Shown here: one piece after another, positions 32,409 to 41,593 of the stretch | Numbering within the stretch: position 1 is the first letter of the stretch | How the letters are laid out: each line of letters starts with the position of its first letter | From: Acinetobacter parvus DSM 16617 = CIP 108168 | Lineage (GTDB): Bacteria; Pseudomonadota; Gammaproteobacteria; Pseudomonadales; Moraxellaceae | Reading direction: 5' to 3' | Assembly (NCBI RefSeq): GCF_000368025.1 | Contig: NZ_KB849212.1 | Location: 3,691 to 67,690, forward strand | DNA: 64,000 nt | The notes under the pieces: model-generated | Seen by the model: the letters and a program-made list of their open reading frames with translations, nothing else | Databases searched by the model: none | What the model was told of the DNA's origin: nothing | Program-made: the position numbers and the translations under genes

Positions 32409-35185
32409 TATTCGGACTCCGTTTGGCAAGCTTTAATCAGGCCACGAATTTCAGGTAAGCAGGAACCGCAGTTGCCGCCGGCTTTTAGACATGCGGTCAC
32501 CTGTTTTTCATTGGTGATATTTTTTTCTTTAATCGTCTGGATGATGCGGTTTTTACCGACTTTAAAACAGCTGCACACTAGCTCACCTTCACTCTTGCTC
32601 ATTGAGATCGCCTGACCAGCCAACAACGCTTTACGGTGCATGGCACTGAGTCGTTCACGCTGAAATAGCCCCGATAACCACTCGCGATCTAGCAACAGCT
32701 CTTTTGGTGCGATATACAGGCTGGCAATCAGCTTGCCGTCCTGCAACACTACGCTATGACTGATATGTGCAGTCTGGTCATCCAGATTCAGCCATTCAAA
32801 ATCTTCTTCAGTAAATGGCAACAGGCTTTTCAGCTGCTCGGTCGTGGTGCTAAATTTCTGACGATCCGCAATTTCATAACGCGTTGCTCGGACCGCTTTG
32901 ACCTTGGTCCACCAGATGCTCTTGTCAACAAATGACTGCACATAACTTTCAAAACCTTCACGCACATATAGCACGCCCTGCCACTGGGTATGGAATGGCT
33001 GGATCAACACTGGCGTATGCTTAAACTCAGGCTCGCCAGAAATGGCATCGACCACTGGATTCACCAGCTTGCCGATACGTGCATCGGATGCCACCTGATC
33101 ATTCCAATGGATTGGTGCAAAGACCTGACCACGACGGATATTGTCACTAACCTGAGCACGTAAAATACATTGTCCCCATTCAGAACGAACTTCGACCAGC
33201 TCACCATCCTGAATCCCGTATTTCAGTGCATCATTCGGATGAATTTCACAATACGGTTCGGCACGATGTGTACTGAGATTGGCAGATAATCCAGTGCGGC
33301 TCATAGTATGCCATTGGTCACGAATCCGGCCGGTATTCAGAATTAAAGGATATTCACTGGAAACCTGATTGACCGGATCAATCGCAGTTGTAGCAATAAA
33401 CTTGGCTTTACCATCAGCATGACTGAACTGGCCTTGGGCAAATAATCGGGCTACAGATTTAACAGGTTGCTGTTTATCCCAAACTGGCCATTGTACTGGT
33501 TCCAGTTTGTCATATTCTTGTGTGGTTAAATTACTCAAGCCTTGAAGATTAAAATAACGAAAATATGGGGTTTCTAGACGTTGGGAAATTTCTACATTCT
33601 GATAAGCAGAGAGCTCGGCATGCTCTTTAAAAATTTCATGGCTATTGTGAAAATCAAACCCTCTGAAGCCCATTTGCTTCGCCACCTGTGCAATCGCCCA
33701 CCAGTCGGCTTTGGCTTCACCCGGCGCATCTAAAAAGGCGTGTTGCCTTGAAATACGGCGTTCCGAATTGGTGACGGTTCCATCTTTTTCGCCCCAGCCT
33801 AAAGCTGGAAGTAATACATCAGCATATTGAGTAGTATCCGTATCCTGACAGATATCAGAGACCACTACGAATTCACATTTATCTAGAGCACGCTTCACTT
33901 GATCCGCATCGGGCAAGCTGACGACCGGATTAGTGGCCATGATCCAGATGGCTTTGATCTTGTCGCTTTCAACCGCCTGGAATAGATCAACTGCCTTGAA
34001 ACCCGCTTGCTTGGCAATATATGGACTTTGCCAGAAGTTTTGCACTAGCTGTTGATGCTCCAGATTTTCTAAATCCAGATGTGCGGCCAGCATATTGGCC
34101 AGACCACCGACTTCACGTCCACCCATCGCATTTGGCTGGCCAGTCATAGAGAATGGGGCTGCACCGAGCTTACCAATTTTACCCGTGAGCAAATGGCAGT
34201 TAATAATACTGTTGGCTTTATCTACGCCACGGGAGGATTGGTTTACACCCATGGAGAACAACGTCATGACTTTGTCAATCTGGGCAAATTTTTCAAAGAA
34301 TTGACTCAGCTTAGCAGTTGAAATACCGGTGCGTGCCGCAACATCTTTAATCGAAGCTTCCGCAGTACTGCTGGCAAAGGCCTGTTCCAGCCCTTGGGTA
34401 TGTGCAGCAACAAATTCCTGATCTACATCACCATGCTGATATAAGTACTGTAATAGGCCATTAAATAGTGCAACGTCTTGCCCCGGCAGAATAGGCAAAT
34501 GCAGATCTGCTGCTTCACAGGTACTGGTAAAACGCGGATCAATCACGACCACGAACAGGTCACGCTGTTCCCTGGCTTTCATGATACGCTGGTAGAGCAC
34601 CGGATGACACCATACAGTATTGGAACCCACTAGTACCACCATGTCAGTATATTCAAAATCTTCATAACTGGCTGGAACCAGATCTTCACCAAAGGCACGC
34701 TTATGTGCAGCTACAGCGGAAGACATACATAGACGTGAATTGGTATCAATATTTGCCGTGCCGAGATAGCCTTTGACGAACTTATTGACCACATAATAGT
34801 CTTCAGTCAGCAGCTGACCCGAGACATAAAAGGCAATGCTGTCACGGCCATACTGCTCAATGTATTGCTGGAATTTATGGGCAATCGTTGAAGTTGCAGT
34901 ATTCCAATCAGTAACTTCACGCTGGTCTTTACGGCCTAACATTGGATGCAATAAACGGGTTTCCAAGCCTAAAGTATCGGCCAGATTACTGCCTTTGATG
35001 CACAATTTTCCGTAATTCGAAGGATGTTTGACATCACCTTCAACAGTCACTTTCGGACCTGATGTGGTCGGCGTTACATGTGCAGTCACACCACAACCCA
35101 CGCCGCAATATGGGCATGTGGTCTGTGTGGTTTTAGTTTTTAATTCTGTGGAGCTTTCAATTTCCACAACGGGAATACTGTTCAT
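32408..35185 (-). CDS. nasA: Assimilatory nitrate reductase catalytic subunit
   Basis: 925 residues, DMSO-reductase superfamily. N-terminal 4Fe-4S motif CPYCGVGCGV...GKLCIKGSNL, then the molybdopterin-binding domains (NTGRIRDQWHTMSRTGLS; ATNPVVSLPDADQVKRAL). The C-terminus carries a BFD-like 2Fe-2S domain (CSCFKVGKNRII...GGNCGSCLPEIRGLI), as in other NasA/NarB-type enzymes. Reduces nitrate to nitrite in the cytoplasm. AAGGAG is 5 bases before the ATG. Confidence 0.95.
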   Translation of the reverse strand: MNSIPVVEIESSTELKTKTTQTTCPYCGVGCGVTAHVTPTTSGPKVTVEGDVKHPSNYGKLCIKGSNLADTLGLETRLLHPMLGRKDQREVTDWNTATSTIAHKFQQYIEQYGRDSIAFYVSGQLLTEDYYVVNKFVKGYLGTANIDTNSRLCMSSAVAAHKRAFGEDLVPASYEDFEYTDMVVLVGSNTVWCHPVLYQRIMKAREQRDLFVVVIDPRFTSTCEAADLHLPILPGQDVALFNGLLQYLYQHGDVDQEFVAAHTQGLEQAFASSTAEASIKDVAARTGISTAKLSQFFEKFAQIDKVMTLFSMGVNQSSRGVDKANSIINCHLLTGKIGKLGAAPFSMTGQPNAMGGREVGGLANMLAAHLDLENLEHQQLVQNFWQSPYIAKQAGFKAVDLFQAVESDKIKAIWIMATNPVVSLPDADQVKRALDKCEFVVVSDICQDTDTTQYADVLLPALGWGEKDGTVTNSERRISRQHAFLDAPGEAKADWWAIAQVAKQMGFRGFDFHNSHEIFKEHAELSAYQNVEISQRLETPYFRYFNLQGLSNLTTQEYDKLEPVQWPVWDKQQPVKSVARLFAQGQFSHADGKAKFIATTAIDPVNQVSSEYPLILNTGRIRDQWHTMSRTGLSANLSTHRAEPYCEIHPNDALKYGIQDGELVEVRSEWGQCILRAQVSDNIRRGQVFAPIHWNDQVASDARIGKLVNPVVDAISGEPEFKHTPVLIQPFHTQWQGVLYVREGFESYVQSFVDKSIWWTKVKAVRATRYEIADRQKFSTTTEQLKSLLPFTEEDFEWLNLDDQTAHISHSVVLQDGKLIASLYIAPKELLLDREWLSGLFQRERLSAMHRKALLAGQAISMSKSEGELVCSCFKVGKNRIIQTIKEKNITNEKQVTACLKAGGNCGSCLPEIRGLIKACQTESE

Positions 35186-35479
35186 GCATGCTCCTTAGGA
35201 GTTGAAACACAATTTAATTTTTTTCAAAAAATGTTCATTACAACGATGTCTTTTCAATGCAACTCATTTATTTGGATCAACCTTCGGTTCAACCTACTTT
35301 TCTTTTGGGAAAGTAGGCAAAACCTGAGCCACACTGTGGCGTAAGATCCGCAAAACTCGCCCTCATCCGGCATGTATCAAAAAGGTCGCAGAAACATTCA
35401 TTCCCATATTTTGTACTGGCTCAAACAGTTGCGGATGACGTTTCCGCGGATCTTGGTTTCACCATGACAAATTGATTTT
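35186..35479. repeat. Spacer between nasA and the NirD-fusion gene with palindromic repeat DNA
   Basis: No gene. A hairpin CCTACTTT (35293-35300) / AAAGTAGG (35310-35317) is followed by a widely spaced inverted repeat AAGATCCGC (35343-35351) / GCGGATCTT (35446-35454). This looks like a dispersed intergenic repeat unit rather than a simple promoter. It should also hold the nasA promoter. Confidence 0.5.
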
Positions 35480-37096
35480 TTAACCTGCTTTCTTTAATGC
35501 AAAATCCCGACCAAATAGCAGTTTATTTCGAATCGAAGTGATTGGTGTCTGATCTGCAATTAGCTCAGCATACCAAGCACCATCCTCAGTATCACCAAAC
35601 AGCACGGCACCAATTACTCTATCTTTTTGAATAATAATGCGTTTATAGATCTGACGTTTCTCATCATTTAGCACGATATCTTCAAAATCCTCTTTTGGCT
35701 CGAAATCACCTGCCGAAAATACATCACAGCCACTTACTTTCAGCTGAGTCGGAACAGTTGGCGCTTTGAACGTCAGACTGCCATGCTCGGCCAAATGTGA
35801 TGCACAAATAAACGCCTGGCCCCAAAGTGGTTCAACCAGACCAAAAGTTTGACCTCGATGTTCAATACATTCACCCACCGCATAAATACTTGGGTCAAAA
35901 GTCTGCATGGTGTCATTCACTAATACACCACGGTTACAACGTAAGCCTGCGCTTTGTGCTAAAGTCATGTTTGGACGGATCCCCACGGCAAACACCACCA
36001 GATCAGCATCCAGCACAGTCCCGTTTTTGAGTTTGACTTGAGTCACATGACCCTCTTCACCAATCAAGCCTTCGGTATTCGCTGCAGTCAGAATCGTGAT
36101 ACCTTTCTGCTCAATCGCTGTTTTCAGCATCTGGCTGGCTTTACTGTCCAGCTGGCGATCCATAATGCGATCCATCAGATGCAATACTGTGACATTCATG
36201 CCTTGCTGTTTTAGTCCATACGCTGCTTCCAGACCTAAAAGTCCTCCGCCAATGACTACGGCATTTTTCCAGGTCTTGCAGTAATCCAGCATGCTGTTGA
36301 CATCATAAATATCACGGAAGCTCAGTACACCTTTTAAATCACTCCCTGGAATCGGTGGAACAAATGGTTTGGAACCAGTCGCCAGAATCAGGCGATCATA
36401 ACTGATCACTTCGCCCTTTTCGGTATATACGTGTTTACGAGGACGGTCGATGCGAACTGCCAGATCACCGGCAAACAGACGGATGCCTTTGTCAGCATAC
36501 CAGGCATGTGGATGCAGCATGATGTCATCAATAGTTTTCTCACCCGAAAGTACTGGTGATAGCATAATACGGTTGTAGTTACCCCACGGTTCTTCACCAA
36601 TCACAGTAATTTCATAACGGTCAGGTGCCATATCCAGCAGGTCTTCCAAACAACGCATACCAGCCAGGCCATTACCCACCAAAACCAGCTTCATCTTTTC
36701 CTGAGAAATGCCATTATTGGTGATATAGGTTTTTTGAGGGGTCGGACTGATCCAGACTTTGCCATTTTCAATCTTGCTCGGAAATACCAGCAGCTTTTGG
36801 TCTTTATCTTCCAGACAGCGTCCGGTTGCCAGACTGAAATGCTGCTTGTAAATCGGTGAAGCGACGACGCGTTCCCCTTGCAGATCACCCAGAATCCCGC
36901 GTGACATTACAAATGCTTTACTAAATGGATCCTGGTTACTTAAGGCATAAACACGCTTTTCATGTCCTACACGGAACAAAGCAATTTGCTGATTTTCAAT
37001 TAATGCACCTACACCGGTATTCGGGGTAATATCATCCAGTGCACACACTTCCACCCAATTCAGTTCATTCATATCTTTTAAAATGGTCATCTTCAT
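35480..37096 (-). CDS. NirD-like domain fused to an FAD-dependent NAD(P)H reductase
   Basis: 538 residues. Residues 1 to about 115 are NirD, the small subunit of nitrite reductase, a Rieske fold without Rieske Cys/His ligands (GALIENQQIALFRVG, QGERVVASPIYKQHFSLATG). From about 135 on, a pyridine-nucleotide-disulfide oxidoreductase follows: LVLVGNGLAGMRCLEDLL (FAD), VVIGGGLLGLEAAYGL (NAD(P)H) and IYAVGECIEHRG. It probably supplies electrons to NasA and/or NirB while providing the NirD subunit. Lies between nirB and nasA. Confidence 0.88.
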   Translation of the reverse strand: MKMTILKDMNELNWVEVCALDDITPNTGVGALIENQQIALFRVGHEKRVYALSNQDPFSKAFVMSRGILGDLQGERVVASPIYKQHFSLATGRCLEDKDQKLLVFPSKIENGKVWISPTPQKTYITNNGISQEKMKLVLVGNGLAGMRCLEDLLDMAPDRYEITVIGEEPWGNYNRIMLSPVLSGEKTIDDIMLHPHAWYADKGIRLFAGDLAVRIDRPRKHVYTEKGEVISYDRLILATGSKPFVPPIPGSDLKGVLSFRDIYDVNSMLDYCKTWKNAVVIGGGLLGLEAAYGLKQQGMNVTVLHLMDRIMDRQLDSKASQMLKTAIEQKGITILTAANTEGLIGEEGHVTQVKLKNGTVLDADLVVFAVGIRPNMTLAQSAGLRCNRGVLVNDTMQTFDPSIYAVGECIEHRGQTFGLVEPLWGQAFICASHLAEHGSLTFKAPTVPTQLKVSGCDVFSAGDFEPKEDFEDIVLNDEKRQIYKRIIIQKDRVIGAVLFGDTEDGAWYAELIADQTPITSIRNKLLFGRDFALKKAG

Positions 37097-37114
37097 TCTT
37101 CCTTATGCTTTGAA

Positions 37115-39661
37115 TCAGGCTTCAACTACTGGAATACGTGTGATATCACGTTCAGCTTCAGTTTTCGGACGGATCTGGCCGCGTACTTCAGTAAATTGAA
37201 CATGAGGATCATTTTGCAGTTCAGCTTTGGCATTAATAAAGGTTTTAAAGCGTTTACGAACTTGAGGATCTTCAATCGCAGTACGCCATTCGTCCTGATA
37301 AGTACCCACCACACGCTGCATACGGTGTTCCAGTTCAGCGGCCAGACCAAGCGAGTCATTCACGATGACATCTTTCAGATAATCCAGGCCACCTTCGAGG
37401 TTGTCACGCCATACCGATGTACGTTGCAGACGATCTGCAGTCTGGATATAGAACATGAAGAAACGGTCGATATAGCGGATCAGGGTTTGAGTATCTAGGT
37501 CAGATGCCAGTAGTTCCGCGTGGCGGGGTTTCATACCGCCGTTACCGCAAACATACAGGTTCCAGCCTTTTTCAGTGGCAATCACGCCCACGTCTTTGCT
37601 TTGTGCTTCGGCACATTCACGGGTACAGCCAGACACAGCCATTTTCAGTTTGTGTGGAGAACGCAGGCCTTTATAACGGTTTTCCAGGAAGATCGCCAAG
37701 CCAACCGAGTCATCTACGCCATAACGGCACCAGGTGCTACCGACACAAGATTTCACGGTACGTAAGGATTTACCGTAAGCATGACCTGATTCAAAACCGG
37801 CATTGATCAATTTTTCCCAGATTTCAGGCAATTGATGCACTTGTGCACCAAACATATCGACACGTTGACCGCCTGTCAGTTTGGTATATAGGCCATATTC
37901 TTTAGCAATCTGACCAATCGCAATCAGGCCATCAGGCGTAACTTCACCACCCGCCATACGTGGCACTACTGAGTAAGAACCATCTTTCTGGATATTGCCC
38001 AGGTAGTAGTCATTACTGTCCTGCAAGCCAGCATGGCTTGGTTTTAAGACGAAATCATTCCAGCAAGATGCGAGAATATTCGCTACTGTTGGTTTACAGA
38101 TGTCACAGCCCAGCCCATGCCCATGTTGATGAATCAGGTCATCAAACGTTTTGATTTCATTAACCCGAACTAGGTGATACAGCTCTTGACGTGAGTAAGC
38201 AAAATGTTCACACAAATGGTTATTTACCGTTACGCCTTGGCGTTGCAACTCGGACTTCAATACTTGAGTGACGAGTGGCGCACAGCCACCACAGGCGGTT
38301 GCTGCTTTGGTGCATTTTTTCAGAGCGCCGAGTGAAGTTGAACCATCAGCAATCGCAGAGCAGATATCTGCTTTAGACACGTTATTACATGAACAGATGG
38401 TTGCATTGTCTGGAAGTAGATCTACACCGCTACCACCTGCTTTAGCAGTCGCCTGATCGAAGCCTGGCATAATCAGGCTTTCAGGATTCTCAGGTACAGC
38501 CAGCCCATTCAGCATCATTTGCAGCAGGTCGTTATATTCTTTGGCACAACCGACCAGCACTGCACCAAGCAGTTTAGTTTTTTCTGCGTTTACGACAATT
38601 TTCTTGTAAATCTGTGTTGCTTCATCGGCGTAGAAGTAGCTTAGTGAACCTGGTGTCATGGCATGTGCATCGCCCACCGAAGCAACATCTACACCCATCA
38701 GTTTCAGCTTGGTGCTCATGTCTGCGCCAGCAAATGCGGCACATTCTTCTTGTAGTACATGCTTTGCAGCGATACGTGCCATGTCATAGCCTGGAGCCAC
38801 CAGACCAAAAATCTTGTTATTCCAGAGTGCACATTCACCAATCGCGTAAATATCTGGATGAGAAGTCTGACAATAATCATTGATCATGATTCCGCCACGT
38901 TCACCAATGGCCAGCCCGCTTTGACGTGCCAATTCATCACGTGGACGAATCCCTGCAGAGAACAGGATAATATCGGTTTCCAGTTCCGCACCATCACCAA
39001 ACTTCATCACATGTTTGGCATTGGCACCGTCTTCAATAGATGAGGTTGCTTTTTGGGTATGAACTTTAACACCCAGATTTTCAATTTTTGAGCGTAAAAC
39101 TTTTCCGCCAAGATCATCAATCTGGACTGCCATCAGACGTGGCGCAAATTCAACCACATGTGTTTCCAGATTTAGATCACGCAGGGCTTTAGCTGCTTCC
39201 AGACCCAACAGACCACCACCGATTACCACACCAGTTTTTGCATTTAAACTCGCTGCACGAATGGCATCCAGGTCTTCAATCGTACGGTAAACAAAACAAT
39301 TTTCACGGTCATTCCCCGGGATTGGCGGAACAAAAGCATAGGAACCTGTTGCCAGAATCAGCTTGTCATAAGTTAACTCTTCACCATGCTGGGTAGTCAC
39401 AGTACGAGTGTGCTGATTTATTGAAACTGCTTTAGTGCCCAAGCGCAGGTCGATCCCATATGCATCCGCAAAGTCGCTACGGCAAAGGGTCAAGTCTTTT
39501 GCTGATTTTCCACTGAAATATTCAGTTAAATGAACACGGTCATATGCCAAACGTGGTTCTTCAGCCAGAATAGTGATTTCAACCTCATCGCCCGCCTGTT
39601 CAAGTACAGATTCGATAAATTTGTGGCCCACCATGCCATGACCAATCATGATAATTTTCAT
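37115..39661 (-). CDS. nirB: NAD(P)H nitrite reductase large subunit
   Basis: 848 residues, usual length. N-terminal FAD/NADH reductase (MIGHGMVGHKFIESVLEQ; VVIGGGLLGLEAAKAL), a BFD-like 2Fe-2S region (CSCNNVSKADICSAIADG, then CGGCAPLV), and a C-terminal sirohaem/4Fe-4S domain (CVGSTWCRYG; SGCTRECAEAQSKDVG). Reduces nitrite to ammonium in the cytoplasm. It is 18 bases upstream of the NirD fusion and downstream of narK, in one operon. Confidence 0.96.
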   Translation of the reverse strand: MKIIMIGHGMVGHKFIESVLEQAGDEVEITILAEEPRLAYDRVHLTEYFSGKSAKDLTLCRSDFADAYGIDLRLGTKAVSINQHTRTVTTQHGEELTYDKLILATGSYAFVPPIPGNDRENCFVYRTIEDLDAIRAASLNAKTGVVIGGGLLGLEAAKALRDLNLETHVVEFAPRLMAVQIDDLGGKVLRSKIENLGVKVHTQKATSSIEDGANAKHVMKFGDGAELETDIILFSAGIRPRDELARQSGLAIGERGGIMINDYCQTSHPDIYAIGECALWNNKIFGLVAPGYDMARIAAKHVLQEECAAFAGADMSTKLKLMGVDVASVGDAHAMTPGSLSYFYADEATQIYKKIVVNAEKTKLLGAVLVGCAKEYNDLLQMMLNGLAVPENPESLIMPGFDQATAKAGGSGVDLLPDNATICSCNNVSKADICSAIADGSTSLGALKKCTKAATACGGCAPLVTQVLKSELQRQGVTVNNHLCEHFAYSRQELYHLVRVNEIKTFDDLIHQHGHGLGCDICKPTVANILASCWNDFVLKPSHAGLQDSNDYYLGNIQKDGSYSVVPRMAGGEVTPDGLIAIGQIAKEYGLYTKLTGGQRVDMFGAQVHQLPEIWEKLINAGFESGHAYGKSLRTVKSCVGSTWCRYGVDDSVGLAIFLENRYKGLRSPHKLKMAVSGCTRECAEAQSKDVGVIATEKGWNLYVCGNGGMKPRHAELLASDLDTQTLIRYIDRFFMFYIQTADRLQRTSVWRDNLEGGLDYLKDVIVNDSLGLAAELEHRMQRVVGTYQDEWRTAIEDPQVRKRFKTFINAKAELQNDPHVQFTEVRGQIRPKTEAERDITRIPVVEA

Positions 39662-39696
39662 ATGTTTACTTCCTACTAATTTTAAAATATCTGGTC

Positions 39697-41046
39697 TTAA
39701 TTTTGCGCTTCAGCAAGGTTGCGATCCTGGATCGCCTGTTCAAACAGACGCTGTTCTTTTTCCTTATGCTCAACCGAGAAACGGATCATCAATACACAGC
39801 TCGCAGCAATCACTACCAGCCCACCCAGCACCATTAATGTGGTCTGGATATCCAGCATGCCTTTTAATAAGAAGCCCGCTGCAACTGCGCCTACGTTACC
39901 GCCTGCACCGATAATGCCCGCCACGCCACCCAGTGCATCACGATCAATAAATGGCACCAGCGCATAGGTCGCACCGCAGGCCATGTGGGTAAACAGGGCA
40001 AATACCGTCATGGTCAGGATTGCCAGCATTGCACTGTTCATTTGTGAGAACACCACCAGGAACACACCTTCCAGCAGGATCATCAGAAACAATACTTTGG
40101 TACGGCCATCCAGACCTTTGCTTAGTGCGATTCTGTCAGATACGATGCCGCCCAGGGCGCGTGCAAATAACGCCAGCAAACCAAAGATCCCCGCAGCCAT
40201 ACCCGCTTCTTTCAGGCCAAACTCGAAGTTTTCTACGTAGTACATTGCCACGATGTTATGAATGAAGATTTCGATACCGAAACAGGCAGCATAGGCACCA
40301 AACAGGATCCAGACGCGGTAGTTTTTCGCTGCATGCATCAGAATCGCCATGCCGCCTTTTTTATCGCTGCCGACACTGACGCCTTGGGCACGTAATTCAC
40401 TAAAGTTGCCTTGCGGACAGTCTTGAGTCAGTTTCCAGTACAGGAAGCCTACTATCACCATCATCATGCCTGGCACAATCAATGCAATTCTCCAGCCCAT
40501 TGCCTGTTCAACACCGAACATCACCAGGGCAGCCAGCATTAATGGCATCAATACCTGCGTGGCGCCACCACCTGCATTGCCCCAGCCTGCAGTTGTCGCA
40601 TTTGCCGTACCTACGACATTTGGTGCAAACATGATGCTGGTGTGATATTGGGTAATCACGAAGCTGGCACCAATGGCACCAATCAATAAGCGGAAGAACA
40701 GGAAGGATTCGTAGCTATTAGAAGCTGCGACACCAAAGACAGGAATACTGCCGATGATCAGTAATGCAGAATAGGTTTTACGTGGACCGTATTTATCACA
40801 TAAAGGCCCCACAATCAGACGAACCAGAATAGTGATAGCAACCGCAGCAATATTGATATTGGCGATTTGTACTTTGGTCAGATTGAATTCACCCGCAATG
40901 ACCGGCATCAGCGGCGCACAGGCAAACCAAGCGAAGAAACAGACAAAGAATGCTAGCCAGCTCATGTGGAAGGCACGCATCGCTGCGCTGGAAAAACTGA
41001 ATAGACTTATTTTTGTTGCTTTTTGAGCTTGTAAATTTGAAGACAT
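39697..41046 (-). CDS. narK: Nitrate/nitrite MFS transporter (NarK/NasA type)
   Basis: About 449 residues with 12 membrane segments and the nitrate signature motifs (GNAGGGATQVLMP; GAGGNVGAVAAGFLL). Imports nitrate for assimilation. The ATG at 41046 is preferred (GGAGG 9 bases upstream); ATG 41052 is too close to it. First gene of narK-nirB-nirD fusion-nasA, with a sigma-54-type promoter about 150 bases upstream. Confidence 0.93.
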   Translation of the reverse strand: MSSNLQAQKATKISLFSFSSAAMRAFHMSWLAFFVCFFAWFACAPLMPVIAGEFNLTKVQIANINIAAVAITILVRLIVGPLCDKYGPRKTYSALLIIGSIPVFGVAASNSYESFLFFRLLIGAIGASFVITQYHTSIMFAPNVVGTANATTAGWGNAGGGATQVLMPLMLAALVMFGVEQAMGWRIALIVPGMMMVIVGFLYWKLTQDCPQGNFSELRAQGVSVGSDKKGGMAILMHAAKNYRVWILFGAYAACFGIEIFIHNIVAMYYVENFEFGLKEAGMAAGIFGLLALFARALGGIVSDRIALSKGLDGRTKVLFLMILLEGVFLVVFSQMNSAMLAILTMTVFALFTHMACGATYALVPFIDRDALGGVAGIIGAGGNVGAVAAGFLLKGMLDIQTTLMVLGGLVVIAASCVLMIRFSVEHKEKEQRLFEQAIQDRNLAEAQN

Positions 41047-41052
41047 GACCAT

Positions 41053-41446
41053 CTTCCTCCAGAACTGAACGTTATAAATATCCTAGCCTGTGGGTTTGGC
41101 AGGTCAGAATTGAACAGAACGGACGTCATTGGCCGTCTAAATTTTCAGGTATAAGTCGCCTTTGACTCAGTACTTTTATCTTGTTAAATACTTAGCAGGA
41201 TCTGTGCCAATTTTATAAAAAAGGCTTTTTTACTTATTTTTTAGGGATAAAGCGCTAGCCCAACTTCTTTATAAGCTTTGCCATCCCGTACGACATTGAT
41301 GGAATTGCACTGTTTCAAAACTTTTGCACAAAAAAGAATCATAAAAATGCAGAAAACCCTGCTTAATATTGCATAAAAATGGCGCAGAAATTGCCTATAA
41401 ATGTGTTCAAGATGTACCGATCATTGGATCAAAATAAAGCTGTAAT
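41053..41446 (-). other. narK leader and divergent regulatory region
   Basis: No gene. It contains the sigma-54-like promoter at 41194-41210 and, in the expected leader of narK, two small inverted repeats (GACG/CGTC near 41131-41146; CCTG/CAGG near 41086-41102). A NasT/NasR-type antitermination leader would have two hairpins, but the loops do not clearly match that motif. Confidence 0.4.
41194..41210 (-). promoter_or_regulatory. Sigma-54-type promoter of the narK-nirB operon
   Basis: Minus strand TTGGCACAGATCCTGCT: the invariant GG (41208-41207) and GC (41196-41195) are exactly 10 bases apart, as required, and the -24 box TTGGCAC is consensus; the -12 box CTGC has one mismatch. Fits nitrogen-limitation control through NtrC. 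Confidence 0.65.
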
Positions 41447-41593
41447 ATGTCAAAACTTAAAATTTCACTCATTGATGACAATGCCGAACGTGCTGAATTT
41501 ATTCAAGATTCATTGAATACGAATGACTTTATCATCGTTGCCTGCCTGATAGTCCATGATTTCAACCTATTACCAGACTTTAGATCTCGCTGA
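41447..41593 (+). pseudogene. Truncated nasT-like ANTAR response regulator
   Basis: Starts MSKLKISLIDDNAERAEF, the first strand and acidic pair of a NasT-type receiver domain, and stays recognisable for about 33 codons (to IIVACL, about 41545). It then runs into IS3 sequence and stops at 41591-41593. The rest of the receiver and the whole RNA-binding ANTAR domain are missing. NasT is the nitrate-responsive antiterminator of assimilation operons; here it is divergent from narK and cannot be functional. Confidence 0.7.

Noticed and set aside
35321..35370. Plus-strand GG-N10-GC match in the nasA spacer as a sigma-54 promoter
   Set aside because: Wrong strand for every neighbouring gene and a poor -24 box.
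41053..41190. ANTAR-type antitermination leader before narK
   Set aside because: Two small inverted repeats exist, but their loops do not show the hexanucleotide pattern expected for ANTAR binding and no clear terminator follows. Mentioned but not called.
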